DNA of 64,000 bases from Craurococcus roseus (GCF_039523795.1 NZ_BAAAFZ010000053.1:62001-126000); one strand, 5' to 3'; numbered from the stretch's first letter, positions 24,852-33,101 are shown. Made by a program: numbers and translations. The notes: generated by a model not told the origin, from the letters alone.

Positions 24852-24883
24852 CTGCGGACCTTAAAAGCTGCGGAGGTCCGCAG
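24852..24883 (-). terminator. inverted repeat downstream of ERF gene
   Basis: CTGCGGACC (24852-24860) and GGTCCGCAG (24875-24883) are perfect 9-bp arms with a 14-nt loop, 27 bp after the ERF stop. It is a probable transcription terminator, though without a T-run. The arms also contain ACC/GGT of the dispersed palindrome, probably by chance. Confidence 0.4.
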
Positions 24884-24910
24884 GGTGGAGCAGTCGGGCC
24901 AAGTGGACGG

Positions 24911-25858
24911 TCAATCGTCGAGCGCGGCGCGCACGGACTCGGCGGCCTTGGCCACCACGTCGTGCGCCTCGGCCGAGCCCAGCGCGATCCGGTCCCAGGC
25001 CGCGGCGTTGGCCTCGAAGAGCGCCCGCAGCTCGTCCGTCTTGCCTCCGGCCGCGGCCTTGCCGGCGATGGACGTCCACCACTTCAGCCACGCCGCCCCG
25101 TCCGGCGCCGTGATGGCCGCCTTGCCCGGGCGCAGGATGCGCCAGACCGACGGCGGCGAGGGCTCGTCCTTGCGCCGCGGCGCGTCCGCGGGTCCCCGCG
25201 GCGGAGCCGCCGGTGGCTTGTGCCGCTCGGCGTCGGGCTGGCCGGGAGGCGCCGCCTGCTGTCGTTGATCGCGGTGGGAGGCCGGGCCGGGCCGGGGCTC
25301 CTGCGCCCCGGCCGGCGCGCGCGCCGCGGGCGGACCCGCTTGGGACCGTTTCGCCGGCCCGGCATCGCCGCCGTTCGCGCCGGTCGCGCCGGTCGCGGCT
25401 TGGGCGGCGTTGCCGTCGTCGTCGCCCTCGGCGGGCGCGATGTTGAGCAGCGCGCACACGGCGTAGCGGCGCATGTAGGTCAGCTCCGAGCCGAACGCCT
25501 GGCTGCCCTTGCCGGCCGCGAAGAGCGGCACCTCGCTGGCGATCCACTGCCCGGAGCTGTGCAGCAGCCGCGTGCGCAGGATTGGCGACCTCTCGCCGCC
25601 CGCGCCGGCGCCGACGGTCTGCGTGAGGCTGAGGCCGTTGTCGGCCAGCGGCCCGCGCGTGGCCTCGATCACCGCGCCCAGCGTGGTGTAGCGGCTGCCG
25701 AAGTAGGGGTTGTCGCGGTCCTTGGCGGGGTTGCTGAACGCGCCCTGGGCGCGGGCGAGCGCGGCCGCAAGCTCGTTGACGGCCGGGCTTTCGGAGGCGT
25801 CCGCGCCGGCGGCGGCTCCGGTGTCGGCGGGAGCGGCGGGGTTCGCGTGCGTGTCCAT
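24911..25858 (-). CDS. ERF-family single-strand annealing protein
   Basis: 315 residues from the ATG at 25858; a GTG at 25864 overlaps the upstream stop as GTGA. The ERF signature is clear between residues 30 and 110: ALARAQGAF, NPYFGSRYTTLGAVIEA, PLADNGLSLTQ, and SELTYMRRYAVCALLNI. A Pro/Ala/Gln-rich linker follows, then a C-terminal helical region resembling those that contact SSB. ERF proteins anneal complementary strands in phage recombination. The Gp157-like gene lies directly upstream, an order found in phages. Confidence 0.85.
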   Translation of the reverse strand: MDTHANPAAPADTGAAAGADASESPAVNELAAALARAQGAFSNPAKDRDNPYFGSRYTTLGAVIEATRGPLADNGLSLTQTVGAGAGGERSPILRTRLLHSSGQWIASEVPLFAAGKGSQAFGSELTYMRRYAVCALLNIAPAEGDDDGNAAQAATGATGANGGDAGPAKRSQAGPPAARAPAGAQEPRPGPASHRDQRQQAAPPGQPDAERHKPPAAPPRGPADAPRRKDEPSPPSVWRILRPGKAAITAPDGAAWLKWWTSIAGKAAAGGKTDELRALFEANAAAWDRIALGSAEAHDVVAKAAESVRAALDD

Positions 25859-25860
25859 GG

Positions 25861-26388
25861 TCACTTCACCTTCACCGTGAGGGTTTCGTCGCCCCGGGCC
25901 AGCACCGCGCCCGGGATGGCATCGCCGGCCTTCAGGGCCGCGAGCAGCGCCGCCTTGTCCGGCTCCCGCTTGGTGCGGACGAAGGCCGGGGGCAGCAGGT
26001 CGGGGTCGGCGACCTCGACGCGCTCGCCGCCCTCACGGCGGGACGCCGTGAACTCGGGGTCGCGCAGGCGGGGGATGCCGAGGTCGCGCATCGCCTGGTG
26101 GACGGCCGCGGCGAGCGCCCCGGCTCGGTTCTCGTGCCGGCGCTGGCGCTCGGCGAGCTGCGCCGCGCGGAACTTGCAGGCGTGGGCCTGGGCGTCCGCC
26201 TCCAGGCTGGCGCGGAGCGCGGCGCGCAGCAGGTCGAGCGCGTCGCCGCCCTCGCCGTCCAGCATGTCGAAGAAGAGGGCGTCGTCGTCGCGCAGCTGCG
26301 GGTCCTGGTCGAGCAGCCCGGCCGCGACCTGTTCGAGCAGGAAGCGGGCGCGGGAGACGTCGTGCGTGGTCACCGCCTCGGAAGGCAT
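25861..26388 (-). CDS. Siphovirus Gp157-like protein
   Basis: 175 residues from an ATG at 26388 with GAGGAGA upstream. The order DPQLRDDDALFFDMLDGEGGDALDLL, a long helix with RAAQLAERQRRHENRA, LAAAVHQAMRDLGI, and a beta-rich end (DLLPPAFVRTKREPDKAALL) fits the Gp157 family. That family occurs next to ERF/SSAP genes in phages; its proposed role is resistance or recombination accessory function. Its stop overlaps the ERF start region. Confidence 0.8.
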   Translation of the reverse strand: MPSEAVTTHDVSRARFLLEQVAAGLLDQDPQLRDDDALFFDMLDGEGGDALDLLRAALRASLEADAQAHACKFRAAQLAERQRRHENRAGALAAAVHQAMRDLGIPRLRDPEFTASRREGGERVEVADPDLLPPAFVRTKREPDKAALLAALKAGDAIPGAVLARGDETLTVKVK

Positions 26389-26480
26389 GGCGTTCTCCTC
26401 TGTCGGGTGGTGGGTGGTGGCGTGGGCCGCAGGGCGGAGCGGGGCGGGGAGGCCTTTCCGGTGAAGCTCCGCCCCCGCGC

Positions 26481-26621
26481 TCACCGCTTGGCTTCGCGCG
26501 ATCGCTCGGGCACGAGGCTGTCGCGGTCGGACACCAGCCCCGGCGCCGCCGCGAGCGCGTAGAGCACCGCCGCCAGCGCCGTCGCGCCGGCCACGATCCG
26601 CAAGGTGTTCCTGGTTCTCAT
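26481..26621 (-). CDS. 46-residue membrane peptide
   Basis: ATG at 26621 with GAGGACGG upstream. A basic start (MRTRNTLR), one hydrophobic helix (IVAGATALAAVLYALAAAPG) and a charged tail suggest a single-pass inner membrane peptide, N-in. It is preceded by copy F of the hairpin leader. Function unknown. Confidence 0.5.
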   Translation of the reverse strand: MRTRNTLRIVAGATALAAVLYALAAAPGLVSDRDSLVPERSREAKR

Positions 26622-26640
26622 GCTCGCCGTCCTCTGCCGT

Positions 26641-26760
26641 GATCTCCGGTCCGGAGACCCGGCCTGGCGGCCGCTCCGGGGCGGGCGCGGCAAGGGCGCG
26701 CGGCACGCGCGGGAGCGGAGCGACGCACCCTTGCGGCGGCCGGCGCGCGAGCGGCACGGC
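26641..26760 (-). repeat. giant-hairpin leader, copy F, with adjacent palindrome
   Basis: GCAAGGG (26690-26696) pairs with CCCTTGC (26728-26734), loop 31 nt containing GGGAGCGGAGCGACGCA. A palindrome GATCTCCGG-T-CCGGAGACC (26641-26659) takes the place of the GGTCTTC site seen at other copies. It is upstream of the 46-residue membrane peptide. Confidence 0.6.
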
Positions 26761-26799
26761 GGCTTCGCCGCTCCTCCCTCCTCCCGTCCCGGCCGCCCT

Positions 26800-27753
26800 T
26801 CAGCGTCCTCCGGCCGTTCGGGCCCGCACGAGGTCGTTCCAGTCCTTGCGCCCGTTCCACGGCCGCAGCCGCTCGCACGAGACGCCCGCCTCAGCGGCCA
26901 ATCCGGCGAGACGCGCGGCTAGGCGTTCCCCCGCCGCGTCGGCGTCCGTGGCCGCGGTCAGCACGGCGCCGGACCGGCCCGCGAATGCGCGCAGCTCTTG
27001 GTCCAGGCAGAGAAGGGTCAGCGGGCCCATGCCCCCCGCGACCGCCGCGTAGAGCGTGTCGGGCCGCAGGCGCTCCACGGCGGCGAGGCTCAGGGCGTCG
27101 ATCGCCGCTTCCGCCACCGCGAGGCGCGTTGCGGTCCCGCTCGCGCCCCCAGGCAAACGGAACAGCGCCTTGGAGCCGTCGGCCGAGAAGCCGCGCCACG
27201 CGGGGCCGCGCATCTCGACGCCGGTCAGGTTCCCCGCCCCGTCGCGGTGCGCGAACCAAGCGCTGGCGCGCGGCCCTTCGCGCACCAGGTCGAGGCGGGC
27301 GGCGCGCACCACCACGGCAGCCGGCAGGCCACGCTCGCCGGTGAGGTAGCGCCATGCGGGTGAGCCCGCGGCCACGGGCCGGCGCGCGATCCAACGCTCG
27401 GCGGGCGAGCGCGCCGGCTCCTGCGCACGGCGCTTCCGGCCGGCGACAGGGGAGCCGGACGATCCCAGCCCCACGAAGGCCCGTAGCAGGTCGCAGGCCT
27501 GGCCGAAGCCGAGGCCGGGGTCGAGGTGGCGCACGAGGTCGAACACGTCGCCCTTGGCCGCGGACAGCGGGTCCCACCAGCCCCGGCCCCCGTGGTTGAC
27601 GATCAGGATCTCGCCCCGGCCGCGGCGGTACTTGCGGCAGCGCCGGGTGCTTTCACGCCTGTCCAGCGCCCAGCCCGGCTGCAGCTGCTCCAGCAGCACC
27701 GCGCAGTTCACCCCCGCCCTGATCAGCTCCCGTTCCTCGTCGATGCCGCGCAT
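26800..27753 (-). CDS. DUF3991-TOPRIM primase-like protein
   Basis: 317 residues from an ATG at 27753 with GGAG nine nt upstream. The region HGGRGWWDPLSAAKGDVFDLVRHLD is characteristic of the DUF3991/TOPRIM plasmid proteins. The second half has a TOPRIM domain: LAVAEAAIDALSLAAVE supplies the first Glu, and TATDADAAGERLA the DxD motif. TOPRIM enzymes include primases and nucleases; relatives occur on plasmids and phages beside DNA-processing genes. It may help replicate or repair transferred single strands (inference). Confidence 0.8.
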   Translation of the reverse strand: MRGIDEERELIRAGVNCAVLLEQLQPGWALDRRESTRRCRKYRRGRGEILIVNHGGRGWWDPLSAAKGDVFDLVRHLDPGLGFGQACDLLRAFVGLGSSGSPVAGRKRRAQEPARSPAERWIARRPVAAGSPAWRYLTGERGLPAAVVVRAARLDLVREGPRASAWFAHRDGAGNLTGVEMRGPAWRGFSADGSKALFRLPGGASGTATRLAVAEAAIDALSLAAVERLRPDTLYAAVAGGMGPLTLLCLDQELRAFAGRSGAVLTAATDADAAGERLAARLAGLAAEAGVSCERLRPWNGRKDWNDLVRARTAGGR

Positions 27754-27776
27754 GGTCCAACTCCTGTCGATGGGAA

Positions 27777-27824
27777 GCGGGCGGGACCGTTCGTGCAGCA
27801 GCCCCGTCTTCCCCGCCCCGGTCC
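27777..27824 (-). promoter_or_regulatory. inverted repeat upstream of TOPRIM gene
   Basis: GCGGGACCG and CGGTCCCGC are perfect 9-bp arms separated by about 29 nt, 25 bp upstream of the start. It is in the same position as the leader hairpins of neighbouring genes but not related in sequence. Confidence 0.35.
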
Positions 27825-27905
27825 CGCTCCGGCGGCCTCCGTTTCCGGCCGACACAGGACGGAGGGGTGCCGCAGGGCGCTCGCCCCGGCGCGCCACCCG
27901 CGCGC

Positions 27906-28784
27906 TCACGCGCCGGCTTCCAGGCACAGCGGCGTGGTGGAAAAGGGCGACGGCCGCCGGCGAGGGGGCGGGCGGCGGGGCTTCAGCGCCCGGCTCCAGC
28001 GGTCCTTGTCGATCGGCGGCTCCCGTTCCGCGCGCATGCGCGTGCGGGTGTTCCACGAGCGGCCGCGCACCCGGGCTTCTTTGGTCCAGCCGGCAGCGCG
28101 CAAGCTGGCGCCGTCTTCGCCGGCGCGGGTGTAGGTGACGATGCGGGCGAAGCCACGCCGCTCGGCTTCCTTGCACGCCCACGCGTACAGTTGCGAACAG
28201 GCGTTCCACCGCAGGGCCGCCGGCGCGTCGCGGCGGACGCACAGGCGGTTGACCTCGACGATGCCGCGCCCGTTGAAGGCGCGGGCGACCGGGTTCCCCA
28301 CCATCACCACGCTCAGCAACGTGGAGCCGTTGGTGATGCAAGCGCCGAAGCGCCACGCGGTCGGGGCGCCGCAGTGGGCGTGGTGGCGCCGCACGAAGCC
28401 GGCCGCCACCGCGAAGCGCACCGGCCGGACCACCAGGTTCCAGTCGAGCAGCAGTTGGCCGCAGCCGTCGTCGGCCACCCGCCGCAGCCGGCCGCCGAGC
28501 AGCTCCTCGGCGCCGAGCCGGCGGAGCAGGCCGCGCGCCCACTCCGGGTCGTCGGCCATGCCGTGGCAGGCCGCCTCGTGGGAGGCCAAGCAGCACGTCT
28601 CCAGCATGAAGGCGTGGTCGGGCCACGCCTCCGCCAGCTCCAGCACGGCCTCCTCGCCGCAGAACGGGCAGGGTGCCGGACGCGAACGGTGTGCGACGGG
28701 GGTCGGGATAGGTGTGCACCGGCCGTCGGCACCGAGGTCCTCCTCGACGGCTCGGCGGCGCGCGGCGCGGCTTGCGTGACGCAT
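27906..28784 (-). CDS. XF1762-like (GNAT-like) protein with zinc-finger-like N-terminus
   Basis: 292 residues from the ATG at 28784, nine nt after AGGAGG. Residues 30-60 hold CPFCGEEAVLE and two further Cys and His residues (CCLASHEAACH), a likely zinc-binding region. The second half has the XF1762 pattern: GACITNGSTLLSVVMVGNPVARAFN, EVNRLCVRR, NACSQLYAWACKEAERRGFARIVTYT, GASLRAAGW. That is the core of an acetyltransferase-like fold used by many plasmid/phage proteins, with unknown substrate. The C-terminus is basic. Confidence 0.75.
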   Translation of the reverse strand: MRHASRAARRRAVEEDLGADGRCTPIPTPVAHRSRPAPCPFCGEEAVLELAEAWPDHAFMLETCCLASHEAACHGMADDPEWARGLLRRLGAEELLGGRLRRVADDGCGQLLLDWNLVVRPVRFAVAAGFVRRHHAHCGAPTAWRFGACITNGSTLLSVVMVGNPVARAFNGRGIVEVNRLCVRRDAPAALRWNACSQLYAWACKEAERRGFARIVTYTRAGEDGASLRAAGWTKEARVRGRSWNTRTRMRAEREPPIDKDRWSRALKPRRPPPRRRPSPFSTTPLCLEAGA

Positions 28785-28802
28785 CGGCCTCATCCTCCTG
28801 CT

Positions 28803-28823
28803 GGGTCTTCCGCTCGAAGACCC
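28803..28823 (-). promoter_or_regulatory. GGGTCTTC/GAAGACCC palindrome next to ribosome binding site
   Basis: GGGTCTTC (28803-28810), spacer CGCTC, GAAGACCC (28816-28823), only four bases from the AGGAGG of the XF1762-like gene. Confidence 0.55.
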
Positions 28824-28829
28824 GGCCCG

Positions 28830-28911
28830 CGGGCCGCGCCGCGGTGGGGAGGCAAGGGCGCCGCGCGGCGGCGGGAGCGGAGCGACACCCCCTTGCCGCG
28901 CCTCCGCGGGG
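28830..28911 (-). repeat. giant-hairpin leader, copy H
   Basis: GGCAAGGG (28851-28858) pairs with CCCTTGCC (28890-28897), loop 31 nt with GGGAGCGGAGCGACA. Outer CCGCGG and CCGCGG arms extend it. It is upstream of the XF1762-like gene. Confidence 0.65.
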
Positions 28912-28978
28912 TGGCAGGGCGTCCGCCCTCGACCGTCCTCCGCTCCTGCTTCTGCTCCCGCTGCCTTTCTCGAGCGGC

Positions 28979-30748
28979 TCAGAGCGCGGCGGTGGTCTCC
29001 TGCCCGTCCGCCGCCACGACGCGGATGGTGCCGCCGCTTCCGCCCTCGGCGATCCGCACCTCGACGGTCCCCGCGCCCAAGGTCCGCAGGCTCCAGCGGA
29101 TGCCGCGCAGCCCCTCGACGATCCGGGCGACCGCAGCCTCCGCGCCGTCGAGCAGCAAGGTCCGGGCGAGGTCCCGCGCGTCGGCCGCGTAGGCCTCGAG
29201 CTGGCTGTCGTAGCTGTCGGCGTCCGCGTCGTCGTTGTGCGCGAAGAAGCACTCGACCAGGGCGTCGGCCAGCGCGCCCGGGTCCGTGCCCTTGGCCACC
29301 GCCACGCCCGGGAACCCTGTGTCCCAGCCTTCGGAGGTGAAGAAGAACGGCGCATCCGCCTCGTGCACCACCACGGCCTCGCTGCGGGGCCCGCGGCCGT
29401 CGCGCGCCAGCAGCCGGACGCGCACGGCTTCCACGACGCGCTGCTCGTCCGTGGCCGGCGCGGCGGCCTCGCCGGGCCCTGCGGTCCCGGGAAGCTCTTC
29501 GGTGCCGCCGTCCTGCCCGGTCACGGTCGCGGCCACGCCGGCGACGATCCGGAGGGCGTCGTACGCCGGGTAGCCGGCGAAGGCGGCGTTCTCCGCCAGC
29601 ACCGGCGGCCCGCCCTCCCACCCCAGCAGCAGCGGGTGCAGGTTGGCTTGCGCGGCCGTGTCCCCCGCGAGGCCGCCGTCCACCAGCAGCGGCGGCACGC
29701 GGGATGCACCCACCACCACGGGCTCGGGCTCGCGGCGGTGGCGAAGCTCGTCGCTGGGCATGGTCCACGGCGCGAGCGCGATTTCGACCGGCGGCAGCGC
29801 GATGCCGAGGCGCCCCGCCCGCTCCGCGTCCTTGAACGGCAGCGAGTGATTCGGCTGCAAGGCGACGCACTCCAGGATCGCCCGCTCGCCGCGCGCGCGC
29901 ATGGCGCGGAAGAAGCCGTTGTCGATCGGCTCGTTGCGCGCCGGCAGCACCAGCCGCAGGTCCGGGGCCTCGGCGACGTCGACGAACACGCTCCAGGTCC
30001 GGCCGCTTTCCTCGGCCAGCGAGACCGCGCCCGGGCATTCCACGACGTGGCCATGGAAGTTCAGGTACAGCCGCCTGTCCCAGCGGTGCCGGTCGAACAG
30101 GTCGAGCACCTTCGGCCCGCCGTCGCGGAACACGCCGAGGCGCAGCCCTTGCCAGTCCACGACGTGGGCGGCGCCGTCGAGGAAGCCGCGCTGCCCGACG
30201 GGCCGGCCGTTCAGCGTAACGGGCAGCGGGTAGAAGCGGCAGGCGCGCTCCAGCGCCGCTCCGGGGCAGGGCTCGGCCACGGGGAACAGCAGCTCGGTGC
30301 CGACCTGCGCGTCCGCGTCGGGCAGCACCGCGGCCTCGGCCTCGCCGCAGAACACCTCGCGCGTGAGCGTCACCCTGCGGCCGCGCGAGCGCACGGTGAC
30401 GCCGCGCGAGGCCAGCGAGAACACGCCCATGCCGGCGGCGTTCTCGGCCAGGTCGGTGCGCTCGTCCCAATCGGACGCGCCGAAGGTGACCAGCTTGGCC
30501 ATGTCGACTATGCCGCGGCCGTCGTCTCGCACGACCATTGTGGCTCGGCCCTCCTCGCCCAGCAGTTCGACCTCGACGCAGGCGGCGCCGGCGCGACGGC
30601 AGTTCTGCAGCGCCTCGGCCAGCACGGTGGGCAGGCCCTGGTTGAACAGCTCGGGGCTCTTGCGCAGCACCTTCTCACCCAGCGCGCCGCGTATGCGGAT
30701 CACGGTGTCGTCGGAGGTGCGGTCGGCGTTGGTGTCGGTTGCAATCAT
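28979..30748 (-). CDS. GHKL-type ATPase domain protein
   Basis: 589 residues from an ATG at 30748 with GGAG upstream. The Bergerat ATP-binding fold motifs are visible near the N-terminus: EALQNCRRAGA (N box, about 45-55), VVRDDGRGI (G1, about 73-81), and NAAGMGVFSLASRG (G2, about 105-118). These belong to the HSP90/MutL/gyrase group rather than to sensor kinases, as no HisKA is present. The remaining 450 residues match nothing I know. Relatives sit in similar plasmid clusters. It might be a chaperone- or MutL-like DNA repair factor. The leader palindrome and hairpin precede it. Confidence 0.75.
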   Translation of the reverse strand: MIATDTNADRTSDDTVIRIRGALGEKVLRKSPELFNQGLPTVLAEALQNCRRAGAACVEVELLGEEGRATMVVRDDGRGIVDMAKLVTFGASDWDERTDLAENAAGMGVFSLASRGVTVRSRGRRVTLTREVFCGEAEAAVLPDADAQVGTELLFPVAEPCPGAALERACRFYPLPVTLNGRPVGQRGFLDGAAHVVDWQGLRLGVFRDGGPKVLDLFDRHRWDRRLYLNFHGHVVECPGAVSLAEESGRTWSVFVDVAEAPDLRLVLPARNEPIDNGFFRAMRARGERAILECVALQPNHSLPFKDAERAGRLGIALPPVEIALAPWTMPSDELRHRREPEPVVVGASRVPPLLVDGGLAGDTAAQANLHPLLLGWEGGPPVLAENAAFAGYPAYDALRIVAGVAATVTGQDGGTEELPGTAGPGEAAAPATDEQRVVEAVRVRLLARDGRGPRSEAVVVHEADAPFFFTSEGWDTGFPGVAVAKGTDPGALADALVECFFAHNDDADADSYDSQLEAYAADARDLARTLLLDGAEAAVARIVEGLRGIRWSLRTLGAGTVEVRIAEGGSGGTIRVVAADGQETTAAL

Positions 30749-30767
30749 GGGCGGCTCGCTCCTGCTC

Positions 30768-30787
30768 GGTCTTCGTGCTCGAAGACC
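30768..30787 (-). promoter_or_regulatory. GGTCTTC/GAAGACC palindrome next to ribosome binding site
   Basis: GGTCTTC (30768-30774), spacer GTGCTC, GAAGACC (30781-30787), a few bases upstream of the GGAG of the GHKL gene. Confidence 0.55.
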
Positions 30788-30799
30788 TCGCGGTGCGGC

Positions 30800-30880
30800 C
30801 GGCCCGCGCGGGGGCGGGGCAAGGGCGCGCGCACGGCGCGCGGGAGCGCAGCGACGCACCCTTGCGGCGCCTCCCGCAGG
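30800..30880 (-). repeat. giant-hairpin leader, copy I
   Basis: GCAAGGG (30819-30825) pairs with CCCTTGC (30859-30865), loop 33 nt with GGGAGCGCAGCGACGCA, nearly the same as copy F. It is upstream of the GHKL ATPase gene. Confidence 0.65.
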
Positions 30881-31041
30881 GGGTTGGCATCGGCTTCTTC
30901 CAGCTCGCCTCCCTCTGGTCGTGCCTCCCGCTCTGCCGATCCACCCGCAGGTCGCGGAGCGCGCCTCCGGCAAGGGCCGAGACCACCCGCGGGCCGCGCT
31001 TGCCCGATCGGAGGGATCTGGCGCCGGCGTTCCGCGAGCAC

Positions 31042-31131
31042 GTCAGCGCGCGTCACCCGCCATGGCCGAGACGCCGCCGGCGGCTCGGGAAGCGCAGCGA
31101 GTGGCACGCGGCCCCCGGCGGGAGGGGGCGC
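31042..31131. repeat. 93-bp intergenic repeat, copy 2
   Basis: It matches 7107-7199 and contains the hairpin CCGAGACGCCGCCGGCGGCTCGG (31067-31089), followed by GAAGCGCAGCGAGTGGCACGC. It lies in the 630-bp gene-free stretch between the GHKL gene and the HIRAN gene. Confidence 0.65.
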
Positions 31132-31340
31132 CTGTGGACGTGATGGACGATCCGCTGCGCGGAACGCTTGCGCTTCCCCCGCTGCCCCGCGGACAGCGGG
31201 GAAATGCTCGGCTTCGACCACGACGCCCACAGGCGCAGCAACATCAAGCGGATGCTTTCGTAGATCCGTTGGAAGCGGGCCTCGGCTTCCCCGGGCTCGG
31301 TTCAGACCGGGCCGGACCGCCCCATCCTTTGGACCTCTAA

Positions 31341-31352
31341 ACCTTCGAAGGT
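31341..31352. promoter_or_regulatory. ACCT-N4-AGGT palindrome (site 9, perfect)
   Basis: ACCTTCGAAGGT is a perfect 12-bp palindrome 28 bp beyond the HIRAN stop. An ACCT half-site lies just before it (GGACCTCTAA). Confidence 0.6.
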
Positions 31353-31379
31353 GCTTAAAGGGCTACCCAGGCTTGGCCA

Positions 31380-32285
31380 TCACCGCGTTCCGTCCCTGCG
31401 CGTCCTGGCGCGCTGTACGGCTTCCTGAATCTTCTCCGCGGGCACGCGGGCCTTGGCGGTGCCGAGCCAAGCCGCGAGCTCCGCGCGGAACCGCTCGGTC
31501 ATCGTCGTCGCTTTCGGGGCAACGGTGAACCACCCGCGCTTGGACTCGACCCACACGACGCCGGCGCGCCGGGCGATCCTGCCGATGCTAGCCCGGGAGC
31601 AGCCGGCGGCCCGCGCCAGCGCGTCAGCATCGGTCTCCGCCCCGACGGGCGGCAGCGAGTCCGCGTCGAAGGGCAACGCGCCGAAGGCGGCGACGGCGTC
31701 GCGCAGCCTCGCCTCGCGCGCCCGCAGCCAGCGGGCCTCGAAGGCGCGGGCGGCGCCGCGGGACCGCCTGGCCGCCGCCTCGGCCTGCCAGGCGAGCGCG
31801 TGCTCCGCATCGGCGGCCGCGGCGTCCCGGAGCCGGAGCACGCGGTCGACGTGCCTGGCGTGCAGGCCGCGGACGCCCTCGCCCACCAGGAGCGCGTGCA
31901 GCGACCAGACCTCGCCGTTGCCGGAGGCGCGCACGTAGGCCCGGATCGGCGCGCCCCCGTCCATGTCCGGCGCCAACTCGTGCGCGACGCCGCGCGGCAG
32001 GTGCCCGATCCGCACGGTGTTCCGCCACCAGACCTCGACCGCGTCCGCGTCGTGCGGGTTGTCGGGCCGCCGCACGAGCGACAGGCGGTCCTCAGCCGGC
32101 GGGATGCGGAGGCGGCCGTCCCCGCCCAGCTCGTCGGGGGTGGCGTAGTCGTAGAACTGCAAGCCGGCCACGGCGGTCGTGAACCAAGGCTCGCCCGCCG
32201 CCAAGCGGCCGCCTTCCGCGCCGGCGTCGGCGGAGGGGTGCGCGGCGAACCAGGCGAGGTCGATCAGGCCTTCGGGATCGAGCAT
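31380..32285 (-). CDS. HIRAN-domain protein with C-terminal HTH
   Basis: 301 residues. Residues 30-100 form a HIRAN domain: TTAVAGLQFYDYA, LSLVRRPDNPHDADAVEVWW, and RIGHLPRGVAHELAPDMD. HIRAN domains bind DNA 3' ends or damaged DNA. A helical middle (LRDAAAADAEHALAWQ to RLRDAVAAFG) leads to an HTH-like segment (DADALARAAGCSRASIGRIARRAG, about 215-240) and a basic end. This looks like a DNA-binding repair accessory. It follows the 32334-33005 gene by 48 nt. Confidence 0.75.
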   Translation of the reverse strand: MLDPEGLIDLAWFAAHPSADAGAEGGRLAAGEPWFTTAVAGLQFYDYATPDELGGDGRLRIPPAEDRLSLVRRPDNPHDADAVEVWWRNTVRIGHLPRGVAHELAPDMDGGAPIRAYVRASGNGEVWSLHALLVGEGVRGLHARHVDRVLRLRDAAAADAEHALAWQAEAAARRSRGAARAFEARWLRAREARLRDAVAAFGALPFDADSLPPVGAETDADALARAAGCSRASIGRIARRAGVVWVESKRGWFTVAPKATTMTERFRAELAAWLGTAKARVPAEKIQEAVQRARTRRDGTR

Positions 32286-32333
32286 GGATCACCGCCCCGG
32301 GGCAGAGGCCGCGACCGGTCCGAGGGGTTCATC

Positions 32334-33005
32334 TCACCAGCCCCGGTACGCGGCGATCAGCCGGAGCAGGTGCGCGTGCGCCGCCTCGCCCGCCTCCCGC
32401 CGCAGCGCCGCGAAGCCTTCGACCGCCGGCGGGTTCGCCGCGGCGTGCCGCTTACCCTTGAACACGGCTTCCGCGTCGGTGTCGTTGTAGAGCGCGAGCA
32501 CCGCCACCGCCGCGAGGCGTTGGGCGGCCGGGAGCGTTTTCAGGACGCCGGGCATGTCGCGCGTCGGCCGGACCGGGCGGACCCCGTACTGGTCGCCGCG
32601 GTCCAAGCGTCCGCGGTCCACCTCCAGCGCCGCGCCGTCCAGGCCGAAGCGGTCGATCCAGGCCGCCAGCTCCGCCGCGAAGTCGACGGCGCCGTCCCGG
32701 CCGGCCAGGGCCAGCAGCATGCCCTTCTCGACGGTGTCGAGCCGGTGCGCCGTGCCGACGCTATGGGCGAAGCCGACGCCCTGCCAGCGCGCCCGCGCGG
32801 CGCCCTCGTCGATCGCGGCGGTGAGCAGCACCAGCGGCAGGAGCAGGGCGGGGTGGTGGCGGGCGCCGGGGTCCCACTCGACCTCGCACGCCGCGGCGCC
32901 GACCCGGATGATGGACTGGCCCGCGGTGGACTCCGCCAGGAGGCGCAACGCGTCCACCACGCCGGAACGCAGATCGGTGAAGTGGGCGACGCTGCCCATC
33001 CGCAT
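32334..33005 (-). CDS. hypothetical protein
   Basis: 223 residues from an ATG at 33005 (a second ATG two codons on). It is soluble, mixed alpha/beta, with a hydrophobic strand PALLLPLVLLTAAIDEG and a His/Arg-rich segment SVGTAHRLDTVEKGMLL. No motif recognised. It lies between the SRAP and HIRAN genes, all leftward with short gaps, suggesting one operon for DNA damage handling. Confidence 0.55.
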   Translation of the reverse strand: MRMGSVAHFTDLRSGVVDALRLLAESTAGQSIIRVGAAACEVEWDPGARHHPALLLPLVLLTAAIDEGAARARWQGVGFAHSVGTAHRLDTVEKGMLLALAGRDGAVDFAAELAAWIDRFGLDGAALEVDRGRLDRGDQYGVRPVRPTRDMPGVLKTLPAAQRLAAVAVLALYNDTDAEAVFKGKRHAAANPPAVEGFAALRREAGEAAHAHLLRLIAAYRGW

Positions 33006-33101
33006 GCCCCTGCCGCGACGTTGGGGTCTGGATGTTGCGCTCTGGTTGCCGCGTCGCCAAGGGACGGATCACGGCTCGGCCGCTCCGTGCTGCAGGCGGA
33101 G

